Assembly (NCBI RefSeq): GCF_004402535.1 | Contig: NZ_SOEY01000007.1 | Coordinates: 1 to 64,000 of the forward strand | Direction of reading: 5' to 3' | Source of the DNA: Cryobacterium glaciale | GTDB taxonomy: Bacteria; Actinomycetota; Actinomycetes; Actinomycetales; Microbacteriaceae | Length of the DNA: 64,000 nucleotides | In this document: positions 8,759 to 17,371 of the stretch, in pieces | How the letters are laid out: each line of letters starts with the position of its first letter | Numbering within the stretch: position 1 is the stretch's first letter | Notes under the pieces: generated by a model | What the model was told of the DNA's origin: nothing | Database searches by the model: none | Seen by the model: only the letters and a program-made list of their open reading frames with translations | Position numbers and translations under genes: made by a program

Positions 8759-9385
8759 ATGCACACACGCTGGGCCCGCTTTGCCCGCGGCTGGATCGTT
8801 GCCGCGTTCTCGACCTTCGTCGCGGCACTGTCGCACACTCTCGGTGGCGCCTCGGCGCCCGGCCTGCTGGCAGTCGTCGTGTCGCTCGCCTTCGCCGGAA
8901 TGGTCTGCGTGGCTCTCTCGGGCCGCACTCTGTCATTCTGGCGCGGTGCCACTTCGGTACTGATCAGCCAGTTCATCTTTCACGGTCTGTTCTCCGTGGG
9001 GGCACCGGGCGGCGCGCTCGGCGCCGAGGCCATTGCCGCGTCGGGGACCCACCAGCATGCGGCACTGCCCAGCCTGATCGACCCGATGGTTACGAGTTCG
9101 ACCGCGCATGCAGCGCATAATGGCACGGTCATGTGGCTCGCCCACTTCGGCGCCGCGATCGTCACGATTCTCGCGCTGCGGTACGCGGAACGTGCGTTCT
9201 GGGGCCTCGTCGAGAACGTTCGCCTGGGCATCCGCACGCTGTTGATACCCGCCCAGCTCCTCGTGCCGGTCGCGGTTCCGCAGCGCATCGGGCACGAGGC
9301 GCCGGTGGTGACGCCGCGCGATCTCATTCTGGTGCTGTCCGCCCTGCGGCATCGTGGGCCGCCCGCTTTCGCGCTCGCCGCCTGA
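8759..9385 (+). CDS. His-rich membrane protein of a copper-associated cluster
   Basis: A 208-residue integral membrane protein preceded by a good ribosome site (GGAGG, 8 bases before ATG). I see about four membrane segments, at roughly 12-32, 36-55, 60-80 and 122-142. Between the third and fourth lies an extracytoplasmic loop rich in His (GTHQHAALP and TAHAAHNGT). No named family is recognised with certainty. It stands directly upstream of ycnI and a copC-like gene, so a role in copper handling at the membrane is likely but inferred. The C-terminal 50 residues are cytoplasmic. Confidence 0.72.
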   Translation: MHTRWARFARGWIVAAFSTFVAALSHTLGGASAPGLLAVVVSLAFAGMVCVALSGRTLSFWRGATSVLISQFIFHGLFSVGAPGGALGAEAIAASGTHQHAALPSLIDPMVTSSTAHAAHNGTVMWLAHFGAAIVTILALRYAERAFWGLVENVRLGIRTLLIPAQLLVPVAVPQRIGHEAPVVTPRDLILVLSALRHRGPPAFALAA

Positions 9386-9486
9386 CCCACAAACCAGACC
9401 GTTTTCCCGCCCGCACCGAACGAGTAGCAGAGGCTTCGCCCTGCACCGGTCGGTTGTGTCGGATACCCCACAGTTTAAGGACGATC

Positions 9487-10212
9487 ATGAAGTTCACGAC
9501 CCCCCTCATTGCCACCTCCGCCCTCGCTACGGGAGTGTTGCTTGCCCTCGCGGCGCCGCTCGCGGCCAGCGCTCACGTCTCCGTCACCCCCGACGCAACG
9601 GGGGCCGGGGCGTCCACCGTGCTCACGTTTTCGACCGCACACGGCTGCGAATGCTCGTCGACGACGACGATGACCATTGATATTCCCGAGAGCATCACGA
9701 GCGTCTCCCCGACCGTCAATCCGGGCTGGACCGTCGAGAAAGTCGCTGTCGACCTCGCCACGCCGATCGACGACGGCCACGGCAACGAGATCACGACCCG
9801 GGTCGGCCAGATCACCTATTCAGCCACGACCCCGCTTCCCGACGGGTTTCGCGACACGTTCGCGCTGAGCCTGCAGCTCCCCGCAGACGCCGAGGGCGAG
9901 ACTCTCGAATTCCCCGTGCTGCAGACCTGCGAGATGGGCGAAACCAACTGGAACGAGACCACGGTCGACGGTGAAGACGAACCGGCGCTCCCCGCTCCGT
10001 TCGTCACGGTCACCGCCGCCACCGGCGATGCCCACGGACACAACGACGCCGGCGCCGAAACGGTCGCCACGCACGATGACGCAGCGGCCGTAACGGCCAC
10101 ATCCGCCTCCGCCGACGACGTGCTCGCCCGCGTTCTCGGTGCCGGCGGACTCGTCGTCGGCGCCGTCGGCATCGTGCTGGCCGTCACCGCCCGCCGCAAG
10201 CAGTCGGCCTAG
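9487..10212 (+). CDS. ycnI: YcnI-like (DUF1775) copper-binding secreted protein
   Basis: A 241-residue exported, membrane-anchored protein. A signal peptide ends ASA just before His (AHVSVTPDATGAG), so the mature N terminus would be the His used by YcnI proteins to bind Cu(II) as a monohistidine brace. DUF1775 features follow: TFSTAHGCECSST, then the TVNPGWTVEKV segment with a conserved Trp. The tail is His/Asp/Ala-rich with one transmembrane helix and a short basic end (RRKQSA). Adjacent to copC-like and His-rich membrane genes, a common copper-uptake arrangement. Confidence 0.88.
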   Translation: MKFTTPLIATSALATGVLLALAAPLAASAHVSVTPDATGAGASTVLTFSTAHGCECSSTTTMTIDIPESITSVSPTVNPGWTVEKVAVDLATPIDDGHGNEITTRVGQITYSATTPLPDGFRDTFALSLQLPADAEGETLEFPVLQTCEMGETNWNETTVDGEDEPALPAPFVTVTAATGDAHGHNDAGAETVATHDDAAAVTATSASADDVLARVLGAGGLVVGAVGIVLAVTARRKQSA

Positions 10213-10216
10213 CGGT

Positions 10217-10921
10217 ATGCGCGGCAACACGACGTCTCGCGGCGCACTCGGCACTTCGGATGGCCTGATGGCCGGCCGGGTAGCTGGCCGTGCGAGCAAA
10301 TCGGCCGCCCCGACGGCTCGCCGAGCGGCCAGGGCCGTTTTCGCGGTCATCGTCGTTGCCGCGGCCCTCGGCTGGAGCGCGGCCCCGGCATCCGCGCACA
10401 ATTACGTCGTCGGCTCGTCGCCGTCCGCCGACGCGGTCGTGACCGAGCAGCCCGGCGTGTTCTCGGTCACCACCAACGACCAGCTGCTCGACCTGGGCGG
10501 AACCGGCTCGGGCAGCGCGATGGTCGTCACCGGGCCGGCCAGCGCGCCGTTGTTCTACGGTGACGGTTGCGCAACTGTCGCCGGCTTCACGGTCGAGACC
10601 GCAGCGCAGCTCGGCGCAGCCGGGGAGTACACGGTGATCTGGCAGACTGTCTCCACCGACGGCCACGCGATCTCCGACGAATTCCGTTTCGACTGGCAAC
10701 CGGCCGCCGGCCAGACGCTCTCCGACGGTGCAACTGCTGCTCCGACCTGCAGCGCTGAAACGGATGTCGCGACCACGGATACCGCCCCCTCGCCCCCCGC
10801 AGACCCCTCGGTCGCCGGCAGCTCCCTCTCGACCGTCGCCTGGATCGGAGGAACCCTGGGCGCCGTGCTCCTCGCGGTCACCGTGACCCTGCTCCTTCTT
10901 CGCAGCAAGCCCCGCCCCTAA
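10217..10921 (+). CDS. CopC-domain copper resistance protein
   Basis: A 234-residue exported protein. A signal peptide (hydrophobic core [14 protein letters not shown]) ends ASA before His, giving the N-terminal copper-ligand His of CopC ([16 protein letters not shown]). The second conserved ligand region [12 protein letters not shown] is near residue 152. A single C-terminal transmembrane helix ends in RSKPRP. The start is uncertain: ATG 10217 follows the ycnI stop by 4 bp but gives a long N-region, and ATG 10268 is an alternative. Cotranscribed with ycnI. The family binds or delivers copper outside the membrane. Confidence 0.87.
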   Translation: MRGNTTSRGALGTSDGLMAGRVAGRASKSAAPTARRAARAVFAVIVVAAALGWSAAPASAHNYVVGSSPSADAVVTEQPGVFSVTTNDQLLDLGGTGSGSAMVVTGPASAPLFYGDGCATVAGFTVETAAQLGAAGEYTVIWQTVSTDGHAISDEFRFDWQPAAGQTLSDGATAAPTCSAETDVATTDTAPSPPADPSVAGSSLSTVAWIGGTLGAVLLAVTVTLLLLRSKPRP

Positions 10922-11021
10922 CCTCGCCCCTTCCTCTCTCGAAAGCGGGAAAATCGTTGCCTCAGCACCCGCGAAGCAACAATTTTCGCGCTTTCGCGGA
11001 GCTGGCGAGGTACGGGGGAAC

Positions 11022-13130
11022 GTGTCAGGGGGCCCGGGTAAAGTTGTGCAGGTGAGTTGGAACGCTGAGCTGCCCTGGAACCCCGACAACGTTGAACCAC
11101 CCCGCGACCTTGACGGACCGAGCGACTTCGACGGTCCGAGCGATTTTGATGCCCCCGACGACCACGACGCACCGCCGCCGGAGTTCGACCGCGAGTTCGG
11201 TGATCGTCACGTGAGCGGCGGGCGGCAGCCGGCCTATTCGGGCGCAGCATCCGCTTCACGCCAACCGGCCGCTCGCGCCATCGCTCCGGTGCGCGCGGCA
11301 ACCCGCAAGTTCACGACCGCGGCCGAAGCCCTGCACACCGTGTTCGGTTACGACTCCTTCCGCGGCGACCAGGCCGAGATCATCGCGCAGGTCGTCGACG
11401 GCAAGGATGCCGTGGTACTCATGCCCACCGGCGGCGGCAAGAGCCTGTGCTACCAGATTCCGGCGCTCGTGCGGCCCGGCACCGGCATCGTCGTCTCGCC
11501 GCTCATCGCCCTCATGCAAGACCAGGTCGATGCGCTGACCGCCGTCGGCGTCCGCGCCGAGTTCCTCAACTCCAGCCAGGATTCCGCCACCCGCAGCCAG
11601 GTTGAACGCGACTACCTAAACGGCGACCTCGACCTGCTCTACGTCGCCCCCGAGCGACTCTCCAACGAGGCCACCAAGCGGCTGCTCGAGCGCGGAACCA
11701 TCGCCCTGTTCGCCATCGACGAAGCCCACTGCGTCTCGCAGTGGGGGCACGACTTTCGCCCGGACTACCTCGCGCTCAGCGAACTCGCCGATCGCTGGCC
11801 CGACGTGCCGCGCATCGCCCTCACCGCGACGGCCACGGATGCCACACACCAGGAGATCACGACCCGCCTGCAGATGGGTGACGCCAAGCATTTCGTGGCG
11901 AGCTTCGACCGGCCCAACATCCAGTACCGCATCGTCGGCAAGGCCGAGGTGCGTAAGCAGCTGCTGTCGTTCCTGAAGACCGAGCACCCCGGCGACGCCG
12001 GAATCGTCTACGCGCTGAGCCGCAAAACCGTCGACCAGACCGCCGAATTTCTGCGCGCGAACGGCGTGAACGCGCTGCCGTACCACGCGGGCCTCGATGC
12101 GGGGCTGCGCGCCCGCACCCAGAGTCGGTTCCTCCGCGAGGAAGGCGTCGTCATCGTCGCCACGATCGCCTTTGGCATGGGGATTGACAAGCCCGACGTG
12201 CGCTTCGTCGCCCACATCGACCTGCCCAAATCGGTCGAGGGCTACTACCAGGAGACCGGCCGTGCCGGCCGCGACGGCGCCCCGGCCACGGCTTGGCTGG
12301 CCTACGGCCTGCAAGACGTGGTGCAGCAGCGGCGCATGATCGACGAGTCACCCGGCGACCTCGGCCACCGGCGCAAGCTCTCCGCCCACCTCGACGCCAT
12401 GCTCGCCCTGTGCGAGACGGTGCACTGTCGCCGGGTCAACCTGCTGCGCTACTTCGGCCAGACCAGCGAACCCTGCGGCAACTGCGACACCTGCCTCGAA
12501 CCGCCCGAAGCCTGGGACGGCACCATCCCCGCCCAGAAACTGCTCTCCACCATCGTGCGCCTGCACCGCGAACGTAACCAGAAATTCGGTGCCGGCCACC
12601 TCATCGACATCCTCCGGGGCAAGGAGACCCCCAGGGCCACCCAGTACCGGCACACCGAGCTCAGCACCTGGGGTCTTGGCGCCGACCTCAGCGACCAGTC
12701 CTGGCGCGGCGTCGTGCGCCAGATGCTGGCCCAGGGCCTGCTCGCCACCTCCGGCGAATACGGCACCCTCGTGCTGACGGATGCCGCGGCGGAAGTTCTC
12801 GGCGGCCGCCGCGACGTGCAGTTGCGGCGTGAACCCGACCGCCCAGCACGGTCGGGTGCCGCCCGCCGCCCGAGCGCGGCGAAGGTCGCGGCCGCCGACC
12901 TCAGCACCGCGCAAGAGACCCTGTTCGAGGCGCTGCGCGTCTGGCGGTCCGCCGAGTCGAAAAAACAGGGAGTGCCCGCCTACATCGTTTTCGGCGACGC
13001 AACCCTCATCGCCGTCGCCGCGGCGGGCCCGACAACCCTCGCCGCCCTCGACGGCATCACCGGCATCGGCGCCAAGAAGCTCGAGGCCTACGGAGAAGCC
13101 CTGCTCGAGGTCGTCGCCGCCTCAGCCTGA
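11022..13130 (+). CDS. recQ: ATP-dependent DNA helicase RecQ
   Basis: A 702-residue superfamily-2 helicase for recombination repair. Motif I is [14 protein letters not shown] near residue 140, and the DEAH box with following aromatic loop reads [17 protein letters not shown]. Helicase-C includes [13 protein letters not shown] and [10 protein letters not shown]. The zinc site is [11 protein letters not shown], then CGNCDTC. A winged-helix RQC region and a C-terminal HRDC domain (about 620-702) follow. GTG start has GGGGGAA just upstream; an in-frame GTG at 11052 is possible. The first 60 residues are acidic with an imperfect DGPSDFD repeat, likely a disordered tail. Confidence 0.93.
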   Translation: MSGGPGKVVQVSWNAELPWNPDNVEPPRDLDGPSDFDGPSDFDAPDDHDAPPPEFDREFGDRHVSGGRQPAYSGAASASRQPAARAIAPVRAATRKFTTAAEALHTVFGYDSFRGDQAEIIAQVVDGKDAVVLMPTGGGKSLCYQIPALVRPGTGIVVSPLIALMQDQVDALTAVGVRAEFLNSSQDSATRSQVERDYLNGDLDLLYVAPERLSNEATKRLLERGTIALFAIDEAHCVSQWGHDFRPDYLALSELADRWPDVPRIALTATATDATHQEITTRLQMGDAKHFVASFDRPNIQYRIVGKAEVRKQLLSFLKTEHPGDAGIVYALSRKTVDQTAEFLRANGVNALPYHAGLDAGLRARTQSRFLREEGVVIVATIAFGMGIDKPDVRFVAHIDLPKSVEGYYQETGRAGRDGAPATAWLAYGLQDVVQQRRMIDESPGDLGHRRKLSAHLDAMLALCETVHCRRVNLLRYFGQTSEPCGNCDTCLEPPEAWDGTIPAQKLLSTIVRLHRERNQKFGAGHLIDILRGKETPRATQYRHTELSTWGLGADLSDQSWRGVVRQMLAQGLLATSGEYGTLVLTDAAAEVLGGRRDVQLRREPDRPARSGAARRPSAAKVAAADLSTAQETLFEALRVWRSAESKKQGVPAYIVFGDATLIAVAAAGPTTLAALDGITGIGAKKLEAYGEALLEVVAASA

Positions 13131-13180
13131 TTGCACCAGCGCGCTGTTTGTGGGGGAGCGCAGGTCTGCAGTGCTCTGAG

Positions 13181-13197
13181 TTGTGTGTAACATACAA
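13181..13197. promoter_or_regulatory. small inverted repeat upstream of acyl-CoA oxidase
   Basis: TTGTGTG-TAA-CATACAA, arms of 7 bp with one mismatch, 118 bp before the acyl-CoA oxidase start. It could be a repressor operator; no regulator is identified. Confidence 0.35.
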
Positions 13198-13265
13198 AAC
13201 AGATGCCGTGGGCGGCATATATCGTTGTCGCCCCCGTACCGCGCGTTTCGCGACCGCGACCACGC

Positions 13266-13310
13266 GGTCCTAACGTTGCGATCACCACTTTCGCGCGAAC
13301 AGTTAGGACC
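13266..13310 (+). promoter_or_regulatory. inverted repeat that pairs with the ribosome site
   Basis: GGTCCTAAC (13266-13274) is perfectly complementary to GTTAGGACC (13302-13310), 9 bp with a 27-nt loop. The right arm contains the AGGACC that would serve as the ribosome site for the ATG at 13315, so folding would hide the start. Confidence 0.5.
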
Positions 13311-13314
13311 AACC

Positions 13315-15435
13315 ATGGTTGACACGGCCCAGCGCTCCAGCCCCCGATCGACGACGATCGACCCCAGCCTCGATGTCAGCGTCGACACCGGCCCCATCAA
13401 GGCCATCGGCGACGAGTCCGCCCCCGCGGTCAACGTTGAAGCGCTCGGACGCCAGTTGCTCGGCACCTGGGCCGACGTGCGCCTCGCCGCCCGTGAAGTC
13501 ACCGCCCGCCCCGAGATGCAACGCATCGAGGGTCTCTCGATGGCCGACCACCGCCTGCGCGTGCTCGAGCAGCTCAAGGTCCTCGCCGCCAACGGCCACG
13601 TGCTGCGCGCATTCCCCAAACACCTCGGCGGGCACGACGACCACGGCGGAAACATCGCCGGCTTCGAAGAGCTCGTCATCGCCGACCCGAGCCTGCAGAT
13701 CAAGGGCGGCGTACAGTGGGGCTTGTTCGGCGCCGCCGTGCTGCACCTCGGCACCAAGAGCCACCACGACAAGTACCTGCCCGGCATCATGGACCTCTCC
13801 GTTCCCGGAGCGTTCGCCATGACCGAGATCGGCCACGGCTCCGACGTCGCCAGCATCGGCACCACCGCCACCTTCGACGCCGAAACCGGCGAGTTCGTCA
13901 TTAACACCCCCTTCCGCGCCGCCTGGAAGGACTACCTCGGCAACGCCGCGAAAGACGGCATCGCCGCAGTGCTGTTCGCGCAGCTCATCACCCAGGGCGT
14001 GAACCACGGCGTGCACGCCTTCTACCTGCCCATTCGGGGTACCGACGGCGACTTCCTGCCCGGTATCGGCGGCGAAGACGACGGCCTCAAGGGCGGCCTC
14101 AACGGCATCGACAACGGCCGGTTGCACTTCACGAACGTGCGCATTCCGCGCGAGAACCTGCTCAACCGGTACGGCGACGTCGCCGAAGACGGCACCTACA
14201 CGAGCCCGATTTCCAGCCCCGGCCGCCGCTTCTTCACGATGCTCGGCACCCTGGTGCAGGGCCGCGTGTCCCTCGACGGGGCCGCCACCGCGGCATCCGC
14301 TCTCGCCCTGACCATCGCCATCACCTACGGCAGCCAGCGCCGCCAGTTCACCGCCGGCAGCGACACCGACGAAGAGGTCATCCTCGACTACCAGCGGCAC
14401 CAGCGCCGCCTGTTCCCGCGCCTCGCCACGACCTACGCGCAGACCTTCGCGCACGATGAGTTCCTGGTGAAGTTCGATGAGGTATTCAGCGGCAAGGCCG
14501 ACACCGACGACGACCGGCAAGACCTCGAAACCCTCGCCGCAGCGCTCAAGCCGCTCTCCACCTGGCACGCGCTCGACACCCTGCAGGAAGCCCGCGAAGC
14601 CTGCGGCGGCGCCGGATTCCTCGCCGAGAACCGCCTCGTTGGCCTGCGCGCGGACCTCGACATCTTCGCGACCTTCGAGGGCGACAACAACGTACTCCTC
14701 CAGCTCGTCGCCAAGCGCCTGCTCACCGATTACAGCCGCAAGTTCGCCACAGCGGATGCCGGCGCCCTCGCCCGCTACGTCGTGCAGCACGCGGCGGGTC
14801 GCGCGTACCACGGCACCGGACTGCGCACCCTCGGGCAGACGGTCTTCGACCGCGGCTCCACAGCCCGTTCGGTCGGCGCCCTCCGCGATGCCGACGTGCA
14901 GCGTGAGCTGCTCACCGATCGGGTCGAGAGCATGATCGCGGAGGTCGCCGGCAAGTTGCGTGGCGCCACCAAGCTGCCCAGAAAGCAGGCCGCCGACCTG
15001 TTCAACGCGCACCAGAACGAACTCATCGAAGCGGCCCGCGCCCATGGCGAATTGCTGCAGTGGGAGTCGTTCACGCGGGCACTCGATGCCACAACGGATG
15101 CCGGTACCAAACAGGTCCTCACCTGGCTGCGCGACCTGTTCGGCCTCGGACTGGTCGAGAAGAACCTGGCCTGGTACCTCATCCACGGTCGGCTTTCCGC
15201 CCAGCGCGCCCAGGCCGTCACGGCCTACATCGACCGGCTGATCGCGCGCATCCGTCCGCACGCCCTCGATCTCGTCGATGCGTTCGGCTACTCGCAAGCC
15301 CATCTGCGGGCCACGATCGCGAGCGGCATCGAACGCGAGCGCCAGACCGAAGCCCGCAACTACTACGCCGGCCAGCGTGCGTCCGGCGCCGCGCCCGCCG
15401 CCGAGAAGCCGGCGGCGAAGCCGGTCAGGAAGTAG
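13315..15435 (+). CDS. acyl-CoA oxidase / large acyl-CoA dehydrogenase
   Basis: A 706-residue flavoprotein of the acyl-CoA oxidase family, larger than typical dehydrogenases (about 380) and of the size of peroxisomal-type ACOX. Visible features: FAD/substrate segment GAFAMTEIGHGSDVASIGTTA near residue 163 (given as GAFAMTEIGHG and SDVASIGTTA), NTPFRAAWKDYLGNAA near 200, the hinge ARPRENLL-like NVRIPRENLLNRYGD near 277, and EACGGAGFLAENRL near 427 with GDNNVLLQ. It likely does the first step of fatty acyl-CoA beta-oxidation. ATG 13315 has AGGACC upstream; an in-frame ATG at 13183 lacks support. The Ala/Lys-rich C-terminal tail is low complexity. Confidence 0.9.
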   Translation: MVDTAQRSSPRSTTIDPSLDVSVDTGPIKAIGDESAPAVNVEALGRQLLGTWADVRLAAREVTARPEMQRIEGLSMADHRLRVLEQLKVLAANGHVLRAFPKHLGGHDDHGGNIAGFEELVIADPSLQIKGGVQWGLFGAAVLHLGTKSHHDKYLPGIMDLSVPGAFAMTEIGHGSDVASIGTTATFDAETGEFVINTPFRAAWKDYLGNAAKDGIAAVLFAQLITQGVNHGVHAFYLPIRGTDGDFLPGIGGEDDGLKGGLNGIDNGRLHFTNVRIPRENLLNRYGDVAEDGTYTSPISSPGRRFFTMLGTLVQGRVSLDGAATAASALALTIAITYGSQRRQFTAGSDTDEEVILDYQRHQRRLFPRLATTYAQTFAHDEFLVKFDEVFSGKADTDDDRQDLETLAAALKPLSTWHALDTLQEAREACGGAGFLAENRLVGLRADLDIFATFEGDNNVLLQLVAKRLLTDYSRKFATADAGALARYVVQHAAGRAYHGTGLRTLGQTVFDRGSTARSVGALRDADVQRELLTDRVESMIAEVAGKLRGATKLPRKQAADLFNAHQNELIEAARAHGELLQWESFTRALDATTDAGTKQVLTWLRDLFGLGLVEKNLAWYLIHGRLSAQRAQAVTAYIDRLIARIRPHALDLVDAFGYSQAHLRATIASGIERERQTEARNYYAGQRASGAAPAAEKPAAKPVRK

Positions 15436-15468
15436 CTCGCAGACGTCGTACTCAGGTACGACACCGGT

Positions 15469-15499
15469 GGCGCACAACCATCCCCATGGTTGATGCGCC
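15469..15499. terminator. hairpin after acyl-CoA oxidase gene
   Basis: GGCGCACAACCAT pairs with ATGGTTGATGCGCC around CCCC, with one bulged T. No T-run follows, so it may be a weak terminator or an operator for the ABC exporter operon that begins 85 bp downstream. Confidence 0.45.
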
Positions 15500-15583
15500 A
15501 CAAGGCAGATATTCCGTACCGTTTGATATGGGGGCTTCACAGCACGACACGGGGGCCTCACCCACTAGCGGAATGAGGCAGTC

Positions 15584-16516
15584 GTGATCCAGGCACAGTC
15601 CCTGACCAAGCACTACGGAAGCAAGACCGCGGTCGACGCGGTCGACTTCACGGTACAGCCAGGCAAGGTCACCGGTTTTCTCGGGCCGAACGGCGCGGGC
15701 AAGTCCACCACGATGCGCATGATCGTCGGCCTGGATCGCCCCAGCGCGGGTTCGGTCCGTGTCAACGGCAAGCCGTACCACGAGCACAAGGCGCCGCTGC
15801 GTGAGGTCGGCGTGCTGCTCGACGCCAAGGCCGTGCACACCGGCCGCAGCGCCTACAACCATCTGCGCGCCATGGCTGCAACCCACAGCATCCCCACCAG
15901 CCGGGTGCACGAGGTCATCAACCTCACCGGCCTCGAGTCCGTCGCTCGCAAGCGCGTCGGCGGATTCTCCCTCGGCATGGGCCAGCGCCTCGGCATCGCT
16001 GCGGCGCTGCTCGGCGACCCGGCCACCCTCATCCTCGACGAGCCGGTCAACGGTCTCGATCCAGAGGGCGTGCAGTGGGTGCGCAAGCTCACCAGGCAGC
16101 TCGCGGCCGAGGGCCGCACCGTGCTGCTCTCCTCGCACTTGATGAGCGAGATGGCACTCACCGCCGACCACATCATCGTGCTCGGACGCGGCCGAGTGAT
16201 AGCGGATGCCTCGGTCGCCGACATCATCGCCTCGGCGGCGCAGAACACGGTTCGCGTACGCACCCCGCACACCGCGGCCCTGGCCAGCCTGCTCGCGCAG
16301 GCCGATGTCACCATCACCAACCTGGAGCAGGACGTGCTCGAGATCAGCGGCCTGACCGTGAACGAGATCGGTGACCGCGCCGCAGCCGCGCAGATCTCGC
16401 TGCACGAGCTCACGGCGGTGAGCGCCTCACTCGAGGACGCCTACATGAAACTGACCCAGAACGAAGTGGAGTATCGCACCGGCGATACCCACACCGAAGC
16501 GGGGGTCGCTCGATGA
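15584..16516 (+). CDS. ABC transporter ATP-binding protein
   Basis: A 310-residue ABC-2-type exporter ATPase. Walker A is GPNGAGKST near residue 37. The signature loop reads FSLGMGQR, a common variant of LSGGQ in drug/antibiotic exporters. Walker B is LILDEPVNGLDP, and the H-loop is LLSSHLMSE. The last 90 residues form the usual C-terminal extension. GTG start with GAGGCAG upstream. It overlaps the permease gene by 4 bp and stands before a histidine kinase and response regulator, so the four genes form a sensor-exporter unit. Confidence 0.93.
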   Translation: MIQAQSLTKHYGSKTAVDAVDFTVQPGKVTGFLGPNGAGKSTTMRMIVGLDRPSAGSVRVNGKPYHEHKAPLREVGVLLDAKAVHTGRSAYNHLRAMAATHSIPTSRVHEVINLTGLESVARKRVGGFSLGMGQRLGIAAALLGDPATLILDEPVNGLDPEGVQWVRKLTRQLAAEGRTVLLSSHLMSEMALTADHIIVLGRGRVIADASVADIIASAAQNTVRVRTPHTAALASLLAQADVTITNLEQDVLEISGLTVNEIGDRAAAAQISLHELTAVSASLEDAYMKLTQNEVEYRTGDTHTEAGVAR

Positions 16517-17355
16517 GCACCCAGACCCACCAGACGCAGCCGGCCACAGCCCGCGCATCCTTCGTACCGACCGGTTCAGGGCTCAGCTTCACCGGCCTGC
16601 TCCACTCCGAATCGATCAAGCTGTGGAGCCTGCGCTCGACCTACTGGACCTTCTCCCTCGTCGTCGTCGCCTCGCTCGGCATCGCGGTGCTCATGGCGTT
16701 CGCCATGTCCTCCGGGTTCGATTCCGCCGGTGGCGCCATGGGCATCGACCATGCGCAGTTATACGTCATGGTCGCCACGTCGGGGTTGAGCCTTGGCCAG
16801 CTGATCGTCGCCGTCCTCGGCGTGCTCTCGATCAGCGGGGAGTACTCGAGCGGCATGATCAAATCGACGCTCACCGCGGTGCCCAACCGTCTGCCCGCAC
16901 TCTGGGCCAAGGTCTGCGTGCTGTTCGGGTTCACCTTCGTGGTGGGCCTGTTCAGCGTTGTCGGCGCGTTCCTCGTCGCCACGCCCATCCTGGGAGCCAA
17001 CGACGTGACCGCGAACCTGTTCGGCGATGGAGTGATCCTGCCGCTGCTCGGCAACGCGCTGTTCCTCGCGCTCATCGCGGTGTTCGCCATCGGTATCGGA
17101 ACGATTGTGCGCAGCAGCGCCGGCGGAATCGCCACGGTGCTCGGAATCATCCTCCTGCTGCCGACGGTAGTGGCCCTGTTCTCGCTGCTCGTCGAGTGGG
17201 TTGCCGACATCGTGCCGTTCATGTTCACCGTGGCCGGCTCAGAGATGATCACCCCGAACACCATGGAATCCTGGCAGGCCTTCCTGGTCGTACTCGTCTG
17301 GGTCGTTGTGAGCCTCGGTACGGCTGCGCTGCTGCTCAAGCGCCGCGACGCCTGA
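16513..17355 (+). CDS. ABC-2-type transporter permease
   Basis: A 280-residue membrane protein with six predicted transmembrane helices and a motif typical of bacterial ABC-2 permeases, SISGEYSSGMIKSTLTAVPN near residue 112. It partners the overlapping ATPase gene (ATGA coupling). The substrate cannot be read from sequence; relatives with this architecture export peptides or antimicrobials, or confer resistance to them. Confidence 0.9.
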   Translation: MSTQTHQTQPATARASFVPTGSGLSFTGLLHSESIKLWSLRSTYWTFSLVVVASLGIAVLMAFAMSSGFDSAGGAMGIDHAQLYVMVATSGLSLGQLIVAVLGVLSISGEYSSGMIKSTLTAVPNRLPALWAKVCVLFGFTFVVGLFSVVGAFLVATPILGANDVTANLFGDGVILPLLGNALFLALIAVFAIGIGTIVRSSAGGIATVLGIILLLPTVVALFSLLVEWVADIVPFMFTVAGSEMITPNTMESWQAFLVVLVWVVVSLGTAALLLKRRDA

Positions 17356-17371
17356 CCCGTACCATCGAAGA

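Noticed and set aside
13303..15561. 752-codon open frame opposite the acyl-CoA oxidase gene
   Set aside because: Shadow of a recognised gene; Gly/Ala/Val/Glu-rich reading without motifs.
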